From: Hymenobacter profundi
Lineage (GTDB): Bacteria > Bacteroidota > Bacteroidia > Cytophagales > Hymenobacteraceae
Length of the DNA: 64,000 nucleotides
Assembly: GCF_019334315.1 (NCBI RefSeq)
Contig: NZ_JAHWGL010000008.1
Span: 1-64,000, forward strand
Direction: 5' to 3'
Part shown: positions 9,101 to 17,303 of the stretch, in pieces
How positions within the stretch are numbered: the first letter of the stretch is position 1
How the letters are laid out: the number at the start of each line of letters is the position of its first letter
Position numbers and translations under genes: made by a program
The notes under the pieces: model-generated
Database searches by the model: none
Seen by the model: only the letters and a program-made list of their open reading frames with translations
What the model was told of the DNA's origin: nothing

Positions 9101-10645
9101 TTACGGATTGTCAGGCAGCAGAATAGCATCGTCAAAATTACCGTACAGGGCCTGGTCGGAGGCGCCTTCTGTTACGGCTTCTACCAGCAGCTTGCCGCCC
9201 ACAAAGGCCCCGCGCCACGATTCGCCCAGGCCGCCAAACACCTCTTCCCGGTCGCCGCGGGAGCGGAGCTGGTTGATACCCACCTTGAACGCGCGGATTT
9301 CCTTGGCTGTGCGCTGGGCCAGCCGCTCATCATCGGAGGCTATGGCGGCTACCAGAGCACCGTTGGAGATGTTCATTTCGCCTACCAGCTCTTCCTGGCG
9401 GTCTACCAACACAATGGTATCAATGGGGCCGAAGGGCTCTTTGAAATACAGCTCGCTTTGGCGGGGCAGGTTCACGAGGGCACGCGGGGCACGGTAGGCC
9501 GAGCGGTCCTGGCCAGGGAGGAATAGCTCGTCGGGTAGATGGCCTTCGAGTAGGGGAGTGGCACCGGTTTTCATTGCATCCTGGTAGAGGCGGTCCAGTT
9601 CCTGGGCCTGTCCGGCGTTGATAACCGGCCCAAAAGCCAGCTCGGGCAGCGGGTCGTTGGCATTTTGTACCACCGTGGGGTTACCAATTTTCAGGGACTG
9701 CATCACGTTCCAATACGTTTCGAGGAAGCGCGGGAACAGGCGGCGCTCCACCACAAAGCGCACGTAGGCCGTGCAGCGCTGCTTGCCGTAGTCGTAGCCC
9801 TTGCGCAGCTGGCCGGCCAGAGTGTCCCAATCGGAATAGTCCCAAATGCCGTAGGTGTTCACGCCTTCCATTTCCAGCATGTAGCGCTTCTGGTTTTCGT
9901 CGAGGGCGTCGGCGATGTTGCGGCCGTTGTAGCGTCCGCCCACAAAGCTCAGGCAGTCAATATGATGGTCTTTTACCAGCACGTCGCTCAGCTCGCCGCC
10001 GGGGCCACTCACCAGCGTTACGGGCAGGCCGCAGCGGCGGGCAATGGCAAAAGTGAAGCTCAGGGAGATGAAGCCACCATCAGTGGGTGTTTTAGCAATA
10101 ACTGAGTTGCCGCACAGCACCTGCACCAGCACTGCGTGTAGCAGCACCGACATAGGGTAGTTCCAGCTAGCAATGTTACTAACCAGCCCCAGCGGCTTGC
10201 GGCGGCCCAGCATCTGCTCAATGTTGTCGTTGTACCACTGCACCCCGTCGATGCACCGGTCGATGTCCGTGAAACCCAGCTTATAGGTTTTGCCAATTTC
10301 CCACATTAAAAGCTTGGCAATCAGCTCGAGGTGCGTACGCAATTGGTCGAGGCAGTCCTGCACGCGGCGGCGGCGCTCATCGAGGTTGGTAGCCGCCCAG
10401 GCCGGAAACTCGCCGCGGGCAAACTCCACCGCCCGCAGGGCCGTAGGGCGCTCCAACATGGGTAGGCTGCCTAGCACCGTGCCATCAATGGCCGATACAA
10501 AACTGCGCGGTTTGCCCGGCTCCTGCCATTTGCCTTCCAGCAGGTTCAGAAACTGACCTTGTTGGTCGAAAATCTCGGGTGTGTACTCCTTTACCTGCGC
10601 TAACAGGGCATTGAATTCAACCTGGGGCGAAATGATGGGGGGCAT
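9101..10645 (-). CDS. Aldehyde dehydrogenase family protein
   Basis: A 514-residue NAD(P)-dependent aldehyde dehydrogenase. N162 in ASWNYP, K185 in VIAKTP, the nucleophile C291 in GKQRCTAYV and a general-base glutamate in MLEMEG (E258 or E260) are all visible. The usual GQxC before the cysteine is KQRC and the usual LELGG is LEMEG, so this is a divergent branch; the substrate cannot be stated. It is single-gene and shares a bidirectional hairpin with the preceding gene. Confidence 0.85.
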   Translation of the reverse strand: MPPIISPQVEFNALLAQVKEYTPEIFDQQGQFLNLLEGKWQEPGKPRSFVSAIDGTVLGSLPMLERPTALRAVEFARGEFPAWAATNLDERRRRVQDCLDQLRTHLELIAKLLMWEIGKTYKLGFTDIDRCIDGVQWYNDNIEQMLGRRKPLGLVSNIASWNYPMSVLLHAVLVQVLCGNSVIAKTPTDGGFISLSFTFAIARRCGLPVTLVSGPGGELSDVLVKDHHIDCLSFVGGRYNGRNIADALDENQKRYMLEMEGVNTYGIWDYSDWDTLAGQLRKGYDYGKQRCTAYVRFVVERRLFPRFLETYWNVMQSLKIGNPTVVQNANDPLPELAFGPVINAGQAQELDRLYQDAMKTGATPLLEGHLPDELFLPGQDRSAYRAPRALVNLPRQSELYFKEPFGPIDTIVLVDRQEELVGEMNISNGALVAAIASDDERLAQRTAKEIRAFKVGINQLRSRGDREEVFGGLGESWRGAFVGGKLLVEAVTEGASDQALYGNFDDAILLPDNP

Positions 10646-10953
10646 AGGGAATAGAAAAGAAACAGAGGCGCGGAATTGCGTGAAAGATCAGATCGAAAAA
10701 AGCTGGACTATCGTAGAATCACGGGCGCTGCGAGCCAAGTGGTTGATACTCATTGGCAGTTGCAGCGCAAACCGGTGGGACCAAATGAACACAGAAAAAA
10801 CCAGCTTCCCACAGCTTTTTTTCAAGTAATTCGCTGAAAACGTTACCGGCATCGATTGCAAAAAAGAAAGATTTTTTCGTCCAATGGCAAGGTACTAGCT
10901 CCAACAATTAAAACCAGCCGCAGGTTATAGCACGTGCTTTCTTAGCATGCCAT
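10646..10953. other. Gap with no recognised gene
   Basis: About 300 bases between the divergent aldehyde dehydrogenase and DinB genes. It must hold both promoters, but no exact TAnnTTTG box was found, and the short reading frames in it look random. Confidence 0.5.
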
Positions 10954-11529
10954 ATGGCTACTTATAGTAGCCGAACACTCTATCCTTTAGCTACTACCCA
11001 AATGCCTGATATGCCGGAAGTATGGTTGCGTGGCCCTTTGCCCGAAGTGCCGCCGCTGCTCCAACCCGTAGCCCACGCGCTGCTGCAAGCCCGCGAGGAA
11101 ATAGAGGAGTTACTGACTGATTTTCCGGCGTCGTTGCTGTGGCAGCGGCCGGCGGGGGTAGCCTCGGTGGGCTTCCATTTGCAACACCTCACCGGCGTGC
11201 TCGACCGCACCTTCACCTACGCCCGCGCCGAGGCCCTCACCTCAACCCAACTGGCCGTTCTAGCCGCCGAAGGCCACGACGACACCGACCTGCCACTCAC
11301 TCCCGATGTGCTGGTAACGGCCTTCGCCCGGCAGGTAGACCGCGCCCTGGACCAACTGCGCACCACCCCTGAAGCTACCCTCCCCGAGTTTCGGGGGGTA
11401 GGGCGGGCAGGGCTGCCTTCCACCGTAATTGGGCTGCTGACGCACGCCGCCGAGCACACCATGCGCCACGTGGGGCAATTGTCGGTGACGGCGCGGGTGG
11501 TGCGGGCTACCCATCCGCAGGGACATTAG
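10954..11529 (+). CDS. DinB-family protein
   Basis: A 191-residue four-helix-bundle protein of the DinB/YfiT superfamily. The metal-binding histidines expected for the family are seen in VGFHLQHLTG and in HAAEHTMRHVGQ. Members include thiol-S-transferases and stress-induced proteins, but most have no assigned reaction. ATG 11002 is an alternative start that would remove a 16-residue non-conserved leader. It overlaps the convergent DUF202 gene by 4 bases at the stop codons. Confidence 0.8.
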   Translation: MATYSSRTLYPLATTQMPDMPEVWLRGPLPEVPPLLQPVAHALLQAREEIEELLTDFPASLLWQRPAGVASVGFHLQHLTGVLDRTFTYARAEALTSTQLAVLAAEGHDDTDLPLTPDVLVTAFARQVDRALDQLRTTPEATLPEFRGVGRAGLPSTVIGLLTHAAEHTMRHVGQLSVTARVVRATHPQGH

Positions 11530-11825
11530 GTCCGTGCCAAGGCCGTGAGCATGTTGGCATGAATGCGCTGCCGCTTGAACCGGTAGCGCGACCAGCCGCC
11601 TACCACCACGGCCACTCCCAGCGGCACAAAGCCCGCCCCAATCCAGACGTAGATATAGTCCCGGAAGAAATTCATGAGGGACAGCCCCCCGATAATCAAC
11701 GCCATGCCTGTGCGAAAGTAGGCCAGTAGCGTGCGCTCATTGGCCAGGCGGGTGCGCTCCAGCGCCAGACGGTCGCTGAGAGAAAGGGCCAGATGAGGGT
11801 AGGAAGGCTCGTCGGATTTTGCCAT
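11526..11825 (-). CDS. DUF202 (YidH-like) membrane protein
   Basis: A 99-residue inner-membrane protein. The signature LALERTRLANERTLLAYFRTGMAL spans residues 19-42, followed by two hydrophobic helices (about 38-55 and 60-77) and a basic tail. ATG 11825 was chosen because the family begins just before this signature; the longer frame upstream is low-complexity and unlike the family. Function of DUF202 is not established. Confidence 0.85.
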   Translation of the reverse strand: MAKSDEPSYPHLALSLSDRLALERTRLANERTLLAYFRTGMALIIGGLSLMNFFRDYIYVWIGAGFVPLGVAVVVGGWSRYRFKRQRIHANMLTALART

Positions 11826-12005
11826 GCGTTGCGGTTTACTTAGTACAAACGAGGGTAGGGGACTGAGAGTTAACTTCGCCGTAGGGGGTAGGCTGCGGCT
11901 GCTACCCTGTGGAACAGGATGCCGCGCCGCGCTGTTGCGTACGGGTAGGTGCATCCAATCCGCGAGGCAGCTACGTATGCTGACTTTCTCTTTTACCTTG
12001 CTTGC

Positions 12006-12572
12006 ATGTTTATTCGCTCTTTTCTGCTGGTCCTGCTGAGCGCCGGTAGCCTGACTGCCTTCGGCCAGACCACGCCTACCAAGGCAAAAACGGCTACGCC
12101 CGTTACGCGTCCCGCCAACCCCTACTACTCCCGCACCGACACCACGCATCTGCGCGTGAGCGATGCGCAATGGAAGAAAGTGCTGTCGCCGGCTCTCTAC
12201 GAGGTAGCCCGCAACAAAGCCACCGAGCGGGCCTTCACCGGTCAGTACTGGAACACCACCGGTAAGGGCACCTACTATTGCGCCGCCTGCGGCAATGCCC
12301 TGTTTCGCTCCGATGCTAAATTTGCCAGCGAGTGCGGCTGGCCCAGCTTTTTCCAGACGCTACGCCCCAAAAGCGTGCGCTATCAGGAAGACCACACGCA
12401 CGGCATGGAACGCACCGAAGTGCTTTGCGGCCGCTGCGACGCCCACCTGGGCCACCTCTTCAACGACGGCCCGCCGCCCTCGCACAAGCGCTACTGCATG
12501 AACTCTATTTCGATGGAGTTTCAACCTGATAAAAATGGCCTACCCGGTGCGTTCGGCGGCTTATCGAAGTAA
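12006..12572 (+). CDS. msrB: Exported peptide-methionine (R)-S-oxide reductase MsrB
   Basis: A 188-residue protein that reduces methionine-R-sulfoxide in proteins. It begins MFIRSFLLVLL with a signal peptide ending near AFGQ, so it should repair envelope proteins. Zinc ligands are in YYCAACG and LCGRCDAHLG; the catalytic cysteine is in RYCMNSISMEF. ATG 12006 was chosen because it starts the signal peptide; a promoter-like TACCTTG lies only 5 bases before it, suggesting a leaderless or very short leader. A long perfect hairpin follows. Confidence 0.93.
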   Translation: MFIRSFLLVLLSAGSLTAFGQTTPTKAKTATPVTRPANPYYSRTDTTHLRVSDAQWKKVLSPALYEVARNKATERAFTGQYWNTTGKGTYYCAACGNALFRSDAKFASECGWPSFFQTLRPKSVRYQEDHTHGMERTEVLCGRCDAHLGHLFNDGPPPSHKRYCMNSISMEFQPDKNGLPGAFGGLSK

Positions 12573-12575
12573 GAT

Positions 12576-12630
12576 TGTTAAAGCCAAAAGCCCGCTGTAC
12601 AAGCTGTACAGCGGGCTTTTGGCTTTAACA
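12576..12630. terminator. Bidirectional terminator, 26-bp perfect stem
   Basis: Arms 12576-12601 and 12605-12630 are exact reverse complements with a 3-base loop. The core AAAAGCCCGCTG / CAGCGGGCTTTT gives A/T tails on both sides, so it can stop msrB and the convergent CHRD remnant. Confidence 0.9.
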
Positions 12631-12643
12631 GAAGCAGCGTAGC

Positions 12644-13000
12644 TTAGTCTGGTTTGATGTTGCCCCTGATTTCACCGTTCGGATACATGGCGGTGTGCAG
12701 ATTCACATAGGAGTTGCCAGTCAGAATAGTCTGCGCAATATCTTCCTCCCCCTACGCAGGCCTCTTCACAGGTACAGTGTTTGTGATGGGAGAAGCAAGA
12801 TCAGTGCAAGAAATGACAATGGGGCCAGTGGAGCCGGGTGCGCCCGTGTGAATGTGCCACGACCTTGGTGTGATGCCCGTATATGTGATGCATGTGCTTG
12901 CAGTCTCTACACATACGGCGCGGGCGGATTCGGGACGCAGCCCCTTAGACATAGAACTCACTCGGCACATCCGAGCAAATGCGAGAGCTAGAGGAGGCAA
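12644..13000 (-). pseudogene. Decayed CHRD-domain gene with an in-frame stop
   Basis: On the minus strand the frame reads TYTGITPRSWHIHTGAPGS then TGPIVISC, typical of the CHRD domain, and runs into a TAG at 12754-12752. The same frame then continues for exactly 35 codons with LLTGxYYVN-type sequence (ILTGNSYVNLHTAMYPNGEI) and stops at TAA 12646-12644. Both halves belong to one CHRD domain, so this is a nonsense break, not a frameshift. The 5' end is also missing: the codon before 13000 is TGA and no signal peptide is seen. Confidence 0.75.
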
Positions 13001-13056
13001 ATCAGGGCATGGTAGGATGCCGCGCAGCTACTTCAAAAATAAATATCGTCAAAGCA

Positions 13057-13088
13057 TTGTATAGATCATCTGCTTATTTATATGTTTG
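13057..13088 (+). promoter_or_regulatory. Bacteroidota-type promoter of the ABC/GntR operon
   Basis: TATGTTTG at 13081-13088 matches the -7 consensus TAnnTTTG exactly. A TTG at 13057-13059 lies 21 bases upstream, the usual -33 spacing. Transcription would start near 13094, inside the inverted repeat. Confidence 0.7.
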
Positions 13089-13089
13089 T

Positions 13090-13113
13090 AGTGTACTAGT
13101 TAAGTAATACACT
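13090..13113. promoter_or_regulatory. Candidate operator for the GntR/YtrA regulator
   Basis: A 24-base near-palindrome, AGTGTACTAGTT / AAGTAATACACT, with 10 of 12 positions paired. It begins 2 bases after the -7 box and ends 12 bases before the first start codon, so a bound dimer would block initiation. YtrA-type regulators commonly repress their own ABC operon. Confidence 0.65.
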
Positions 13114-13125
13114 AAGGCAATAGGT

Positions 13126-13980
13126 ATGGTAGACATTCAGAATATGAGTTTCGGCTACCGCCGCCACTCTCCGCTGCTACACAAAGTGCAGCTTTCCCTT
13201 TCTCGTGGCCATATCTATGGGCTACTAGGGAAAAATGGCGCAGGCAAATCCACGCTGCTCAAGAACATAGTAGGGCTGGCCTTTCCGCAAGCAGGGCAGT
13301 GTCTGATCGACGGCGTATCGGCCCAACGGCGCCTACCCTCCATGCTGGAGGAGGTGTATTTTCTGGCGGAGGAACTGTACGTGCCGGCCCTTACGGCGGC
13401 GCAGTTTGTGGCTAATACGGCCGGTTTCTACCCCCGCTTCCGCCAAGAGGAGCTAACGCGCTACCTTCACGAGTTTGAAGTACCGGCGCACGCCGTGCTC
13501 AGCAAGCTTTCCTTCGGGCAGCAAAAGAAATTCATGATTGCCTTTGCCCTGGCCACCAACACGGGCTTGCTGGTGATGGACGAGCCCACTAACGGCCTCG
13601 ATATTCCGTCCAAAGCACAGTTCCGGCGCATTATGGCGTCGGCTCTCACCGAAGAGCGCTGCATGGTGATTTCCACCCACCAGGTGCGCGACCTGGATAG
13701 CCTCATCGACACGGTAGTGGTGCTGCACGACGGCCAGATTGCCCTCAACCACAGCCTCGACCAGCTTACCGACCAGCTCACCTTTGCTACCCTACCCACC
13801 ACCGACACCACGCCCGTGCTCTACGCCGAGGACTCGGTGCGCGGCCGTCAGGCCATCGTGCCCAACGCCACCGGCGCCTACAGCCGAGTAGACTTGGAAC
13901 TGCTATTCAATGCCGCTACCAGCGGTAGCTCTACCCTTCTTCCTTACCTAAAACAGCCTTCCTATGCACAACCTGTTTAG
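13126..13980 (+). CDS. ABC transporter ATP-binding protein
   Basis: A 284-residue nucleotide-binding domain. Walker A is GKNGAGKST (35-43), signature LSFGQQKK (128-135), Walker B with catalytic glutamate LLVMDEP (148-154), and the switch histidine in ISTHQVRD. About 70 residues follow the core. It resembles the ATPases of YtrA-regulated multidrug or antibiotic-stress exporters. The permease gene starts 17 bases before its stop, so the two are coupled. Confidence 0.9.
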   Translation: MVDIQNMSFGYRRHSPLLHKVQLSLSRGHIYGLLGKNGAGKSTLLKNIVGLAFPQAGQCLIDGVSAQRRLPSMLEEVYFLAEELYVPALTAAQFVANTAGFYPRFRQEELTRYLHEFEVPAHAVLSKLSFGQQKKFMIAFALATNTGLLVMDEPTNGLDIPSKAQFRRIMASALTEERCMVISTHQVRDLDSLIDTVVVLHDGQIALNHSLDQLTDQLTFATLPTTDTTPVLYAEDSVRGRQAIVPNATGAYSRVDLELLFNAATSGSSTLLPYLKQPSYAQPV

Positions 13981-14740
13981 TTTTCAGCGCTTTGGGCGGC
14001 TGTTTCGCAAGCACACCGCCGAGCATCTACGCGAGTATCTGATGGGTACGGCCGTGCTATTCGGCGCAATGCTGGTGGTGATGGGAGGTCTCTCCTATCT
14101 CAATAGCGGCTCCATGAATACTGGTGTACAAACTATGTTTTTCGCTCTATTTCTTCTGGGAGCGGGCGCATTCTTCACCAGCACCATTTTTCAGCAATTC
14201 GGTTCCAAGAACCGGGCTATTGCTGCCTTGTGTTTACCGGCTTCTACTCTGGAAAAGTATTTGGTTGGCTGGATATACTCATTTGTGTTGTTTTTACTGG
14301 TCTATGTGCCAGTGTTCTACCTAGCCAACAGCATTGTATTACTGCTATTCAACACACCCAGCAGTTACCACGAGGCTGTGGATCTTTTCGATCCGCAGGA
14401 TCAGCCCTATACAATTTTATACGCATACGCTGTACTGCACGCAGTAATGCTAGTAGGCGCCATTTTCTTTGAAAAAGCCCAATTCGTGAAAACGGGCTTT
14501 GTGGTATTTGGTGTGCTAGGCGTGCTAACGTTGGTCAACTTTCAGGTGCTGAAGACCATGTTCGGAGCAGATTTGGTTACGACCCTACCCTTTACAGGAG
14601 CGAATTTTCGCACGATGAACTCTTTCTACAGAGTGGATCTGCCTGAAACGCAAATGCAGTGGATAGGACTGGTATTCGTGGTACTAACTGTGCTTTTCTG
14701 GACGGTGGCCTATGCTCGCCTGCGTGAAAAGCAAGTGTAA
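13964..14740 (+). CDS. ABC transporter membrane subunit
   Basis: A 258-residue integral membrane protein with about six hydrophobic segments (near residues 25-45, 54-72, 90-120, 140-160, 166-185 and 230-248). No sequence motif beyond this is recognised, but its 17-base overlap with the ATPase gene and its position before the GntR regulator identify it as the permease partner. The cargo is unknown. Confidence 0.75.
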   Translation: MHNLFSFQRFGRLFRKHTAEHLREYLMGTAVLFGAMLVVMGGLSYLNSGSMNTGVQTMFFALFLLGAGAFFTSTIFQQFGSKNRAIAALCLPASTLEKYLVGWIYSFVLFLLVYVPVFYLANSIVLLLFNTPSSYHEAVDLFDPQDQPYTILYAYAVLHAVMLVGAIFFEKAQFVKTGFVVFGVLGVLTLVNFQVLKTMFGADLVTTLPFTGANFRTMNSFYRVDLPETQMQWIGLVFVVLTVLFWTVAYARLREKQV

Positions 14741-14756
14741 TCAGGAGGAAATTAAT

Positions 14757-15140
14757 ATGGAATTTAAAGACAACGAAGCTATCTACCTGCAAATAGCCGG
14801 GTACATGAGCGACCATATTCTGCTGGGCAAGTGGGCCGGTGATGAGAAGATTCCGTCGGTGCGCGAGCTGGCCGGCGACTTACAAGTAAACCCCAATACG
14901 GTGATGCGGACCTACGATTTGCTGCAACAGCAGGAGGTGATTTACAACAAGCGCGGCCTGGGCTTTTTTGTGGCCCCCGAGGCTGCGCAGCAGGTGAAAG
15001 CCCTGCGCAAAGAGAGGTTTCTACAACAGGAGCTACCCGAGTTTTTTAAAACGGTGTCGCTGCTCGACATCAGCCTGGAGGAAGTGCAGGAGCGCTACAC
15101 CCGGTTTCAGCAGGAACAAACCGCTACTCTACCTTCCTAA
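14757..15140 (+). CDS. GntR-family transcriptional regulator, YtrA subfamily
   Basis: A 127-residue regulator: a winged helix (IYLQIAGYMSDHILLGKW, IPSVRELAGDLQVNPNTVMR, then GLGFFV) with only a short C-terminal helical tail, as in YtrA-type members that control linked ABC transporters. ATG 14757 is chosen because it is preceded by AGGAGG at 14743-14748, one of the few clear Shine-Dalgarno sites in the window. It probably binds the inverted repeat at 13090-13113. Confidence 0.88.
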   Translation: MEFKDNEAIYLQIAGYMSDHILLGKWAGDEKIPSVRELAGDLQVNPNTVMRTYDLLQQQEVIYNKRGLGFFVAPEAAQQVKALRKERFLQQELPEFFKTVSLLDISLEEVQERYTRFQQEQTATLPS

Positions 15141-15143
15141 GCC

Positions 15144-15881
15144 ATGAAAACCAGCACCAAACTTCTGCTCGTTGGAGTCTTAATCCTAATAGCCTCGTTG
15201 GCTACCTACAACGTAGCCCTACGCGCCGAGTACAACCGCGGCGAATTCCGCAACCCCTACCGTGACTACAGCGCATTGACGCTTCGCGATTTTGACGAGG
15301 TAGAGCTAACGCCCGGTAGTCGCTTGACAGTCAAGGTTGAAGCTGGTCCGTTTGCCGTGCGGCAACATAACAAGGCCGATTCTATACAAGTTGTGCAAAC
15401 TGGCCGCCGCCTGCGCATCATCGACCTTGCCAAACATCGCAATTCGCGTAGCCCCTGGACGCCACGTGTGGTGGTGGTAAGCTGCCCGCGCCTCGCTACG
15501 CTGCTTGTGAACTCGTCCGCAGTTGGCACGGCGTTTCCCTATCCTACCACTTCCCCAAATCCAGATTTGCCATCGGCAGATGTGCAGGTGCAAGGCTTCC
15601 AACAAGACAGCCTATTGGTAGCGGCCGACCAGAATGCCTCGGTAGAACTGGCCCAGAACCAGTTGAAGCAGTTGCGGGTGGTAGCCGGTACTACACCGGG
15701 TAGCACCGCCGCCGTGCGCGTCGCCAAAACCAATACCATCGGCGCGGCTCGGCTGGATTTCCAGCATAAAAGCGCTTTCACGTTGGATGCACCCACGATT
15801 TCCGACCTGCGCTACCAGTTCGCCGATAGCGTCCGCGCTACGCTTCCCGGTGCGGCGCTGCAAGCCCTGGCGGGTCACTAG
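15144..15881 (+). CDS. GIN/DUF2807-type exported protein
   Basis: A 245-residue protein with one N-terminal hydrophobic anchor or signal (residues 6-24). The rest is beta-rich, with FDEVELTPGSRLTVKVEAGPFAV and repeated short strands ending in ...QALAGH, the pattern of head-GIN/DUF2807 proteins that form parallel beta-helices at the cell surface. Starting 4 bases after the GntR gene, it is part of the same operon. Why such a protein follows an ABC exporter is not known. Confidence 0.6.
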   Translation: MKTSTKLLLVGVLILIASLATYNVALRAEYNRGEFRNPYRDYSALTLRDFDEVELTPGSRLTVKVEAGPFAVRQHNKADSIQVVQTGRRLRIIDLAKHRNSRSPWTPRVVVVSCPRLATLLVNSSAVGTAFPYPTTSPNPDLPSADVQVQGFQQDSLLVAADQNASVELAQNQLKQLRVVAGTTPGSTAAVRVAKTNTIGAARLDFQHKSAFTLDAPTISDLRYQFADSVRATLPGAALQALAGH

Positions 15882-15887
15882 GCTATC

Positions 15888-16598
15888 GTGGTTGCTTTTT
15901 TCTACGCTCTCTGTATTCTCCTACCCCTTGCGGCTACAGCAGTGGCGTTGGGGGTAGGGGGCTGGTTGCGGCGGCTTTACGTGGTGGGTGCGCGCTTGCT
16001 GTTGGGCGCGTTCATGCTGGGCGGCGGCCTCTACAAGCTTTCCGATAACCATATTCCGGGCCTGATGGGGCCGCCCATGAACCACGCCTTTCTGGCCGAG
16101 CACAGCCTGGAAATCTTCGCGCAGTTCATTGGCGTGGCGCAGCTCCTGATTGGCGTGCTGCTGCTTACGGGTCGTTTTGCCTTGTTGGGCGCGGTGATGC
16201 TGGTGCCCATGTGGCTAAACATCATCTTCCTCACTTGGTCGCAGCACTGGACAGGCACGCCCTACTTAGTTGCGGGGTTTCTGGTGCTCACGCTGGGCCT
16301 GCTGCTGCACGACTACCCCCGCTTGAAATTCCTGCTCTACCCACCCGCCAATCCGGCCGCGCTGCATCAGGCGCCGCTTCAGACCGGGCCAGCAAGCACG
16401 GAGGTGCTGTGGTGGCTGGGCGTGGCCGTCATGGTGGGCGGCAGCCTGTTGTACCCGGTTTCTTTCAGGCTGATGCTGGGCACGATGGGGGCAGGGCTGC
16501 TAGTGGTGCTGGGCGCCAGTGGCTGGCTGTGGCGCAATCGAAAGGCAGGCGCTACCGCGGGCAGGTGTGTTGTGCCTGATGTACAGAATGTTGTTTAA
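15888..16598 (+). CDS. DoxX-like membrane protein
   Basis: A 236-residue protein with about six hydrophobic segments. LLLGAFMLGGGLYKL, the HSLEIFAQFIGVAQLLIGVLLLTGR block and the following LVPMWLNIIFLTW fit the DoxX/DoxD-like family, whose function in most bacteria is unsettled. The start is GTG 15888, 7 bases after the preceding stop. It may be the last gene of the GntR-ABC operon. Confidence 0.7.
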   Translation: MVAFFYALCILLPLAATAVALGVGGWLRRLYVVGARLLLGAFMLGGGLYKLSDNHIPGLMGPPMNHAFLAEHSLEIFAQFIGVAQLLIGVLLLTGRFALLGAVMLVPMWLNIIFLTWSQHWTGTPYLVAGFLVLTLGLLLHDYPRLKFLLYPPANPAALHQAPLQTGPASTEVLWWLGVAVMVGGSLLYPVSFRLMLGTMGAGLLVVLGASGWLWRNRKAGATAGRCVVPDVQNVV

Positions 16599-16670
16599 TC
16601 CCGCGAGTAACCTAACCCACGGCGGTGGTGGTCGTTTTACTCTAAACCTTCCACCAATCACTATTCTGAT

Positions 16671-17177
16671 ATGTCAGCTGCCATCCGACCCCAAGAGCTG
16701 GATACGCTCAAGGATAAAATCAAAGACATTCGTTACGCCACCCTCACCACGCTGGAGGCCGACGGCGACTTCCATAGCCGGCCCATGTACACGCACGGCC
16801 TCGACGACGACGGCACGCTGTGGTTTTTCACCTACGAAGATTCGCGCAAAGTAGAAGAAATCAGGTCCAACAACCGCGTAGGCATCAACTACTCCAACGA
16901 AACGGCCGAAACCTACGTGAGCCTGGCCGGCACCGCCGAGGTGAAAAAGGACAAGGCCAAAATCGATGCCCTGTGGAACGACGGCCTGAAAGCTTGGTTC
17001 CCAAAAGGCAAAGACGACCCGAATATTACCCTGCTCAAGATTGATTTCCACCAAGCCGAATACTGGGACAAGCCCGGCGGCAAGGTCAACAGCTTGTTCC
17101 AGATGGCAAAAGGTGCCCTCACCGGTCAACCCGACACCAGCGGCCGCAACGAGAAATTCGGCGACGAACCGAGCTAA
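16671..17177 (+). CDS. Pyridoxamine 5'-phosphate oxidase-like flavin-binding protein
   Basis: A 168-residue protein of the split-barrel flavin-binding fold, close to general stress protein 26. Visible are ATLTTLEADGDFHSRPMY, LWFFTYEDSRKVEEI, and VSLAGTAEV, followed by WFPKGKDDPNITLLKID and a short polar tail. It is likely a cytoplasmic flavin- or F420-type-cofactor binder. It lacks residues that would assign it to PLP synthesis proper. Confidence 0.85.
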   Translation: MSAAIRPQELDTLKDKIKDIRYATLTTLEADGDFHSRPMYTHGLDDDGTLWFFTYEDSRKVEEIRSNNRVGINYSNETAETYVSLAGTAEVKKDKAKIDALWNDGLKAWFPKGKDDPNITLLKIDFHQAEYWDKPGGKVNSLFQMAKGALTGQPDTSGRNEKFGDEPS

Positions 17178-17205
17178 ACGGCTCTTTACAAAGAGGTAAC
17201 CACAC

Positions 17206-17244
17206 TATGCCCAACGTTATTCGCGAAGAATAGCGTTGGGCATA
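17206..17244. terminator. Hairpin after the split-barrel gene
   Basis: ATGCCCAACGTTATTC at 17207-17222 pairs with GAATAGCGTTGGGCAT at 17228-17243 with one mismatch. There is no strong T-run, so termination is likely but not certain. Confidence 0.65.
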
Positions 17245-17303
17245 TATCTTTACCCCCTACAGCTGGTGCTTCAATTGAAGCGGCTCCCAAGCTGCTACTG
17301 CGC

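Noticed and set aside
10719..10907. 62-residue minus-strand frame in the gap before the DinB gene
   Set aside because: No motif, no ribosome site, composition like random intergenic DNA.
11826..12170. N-terminal extension of the DUF202 protein to 214 residues
   Set aside because: The added part is unlike the family, overlaps the msrB promoter and start, and a good ATG exists at 11825.
12901..12915. GTCTCTACAC in the CHRD remnant as a further family E repeat
   Set aside because: Only ten bases match, without the partner arm or nested hairpin.
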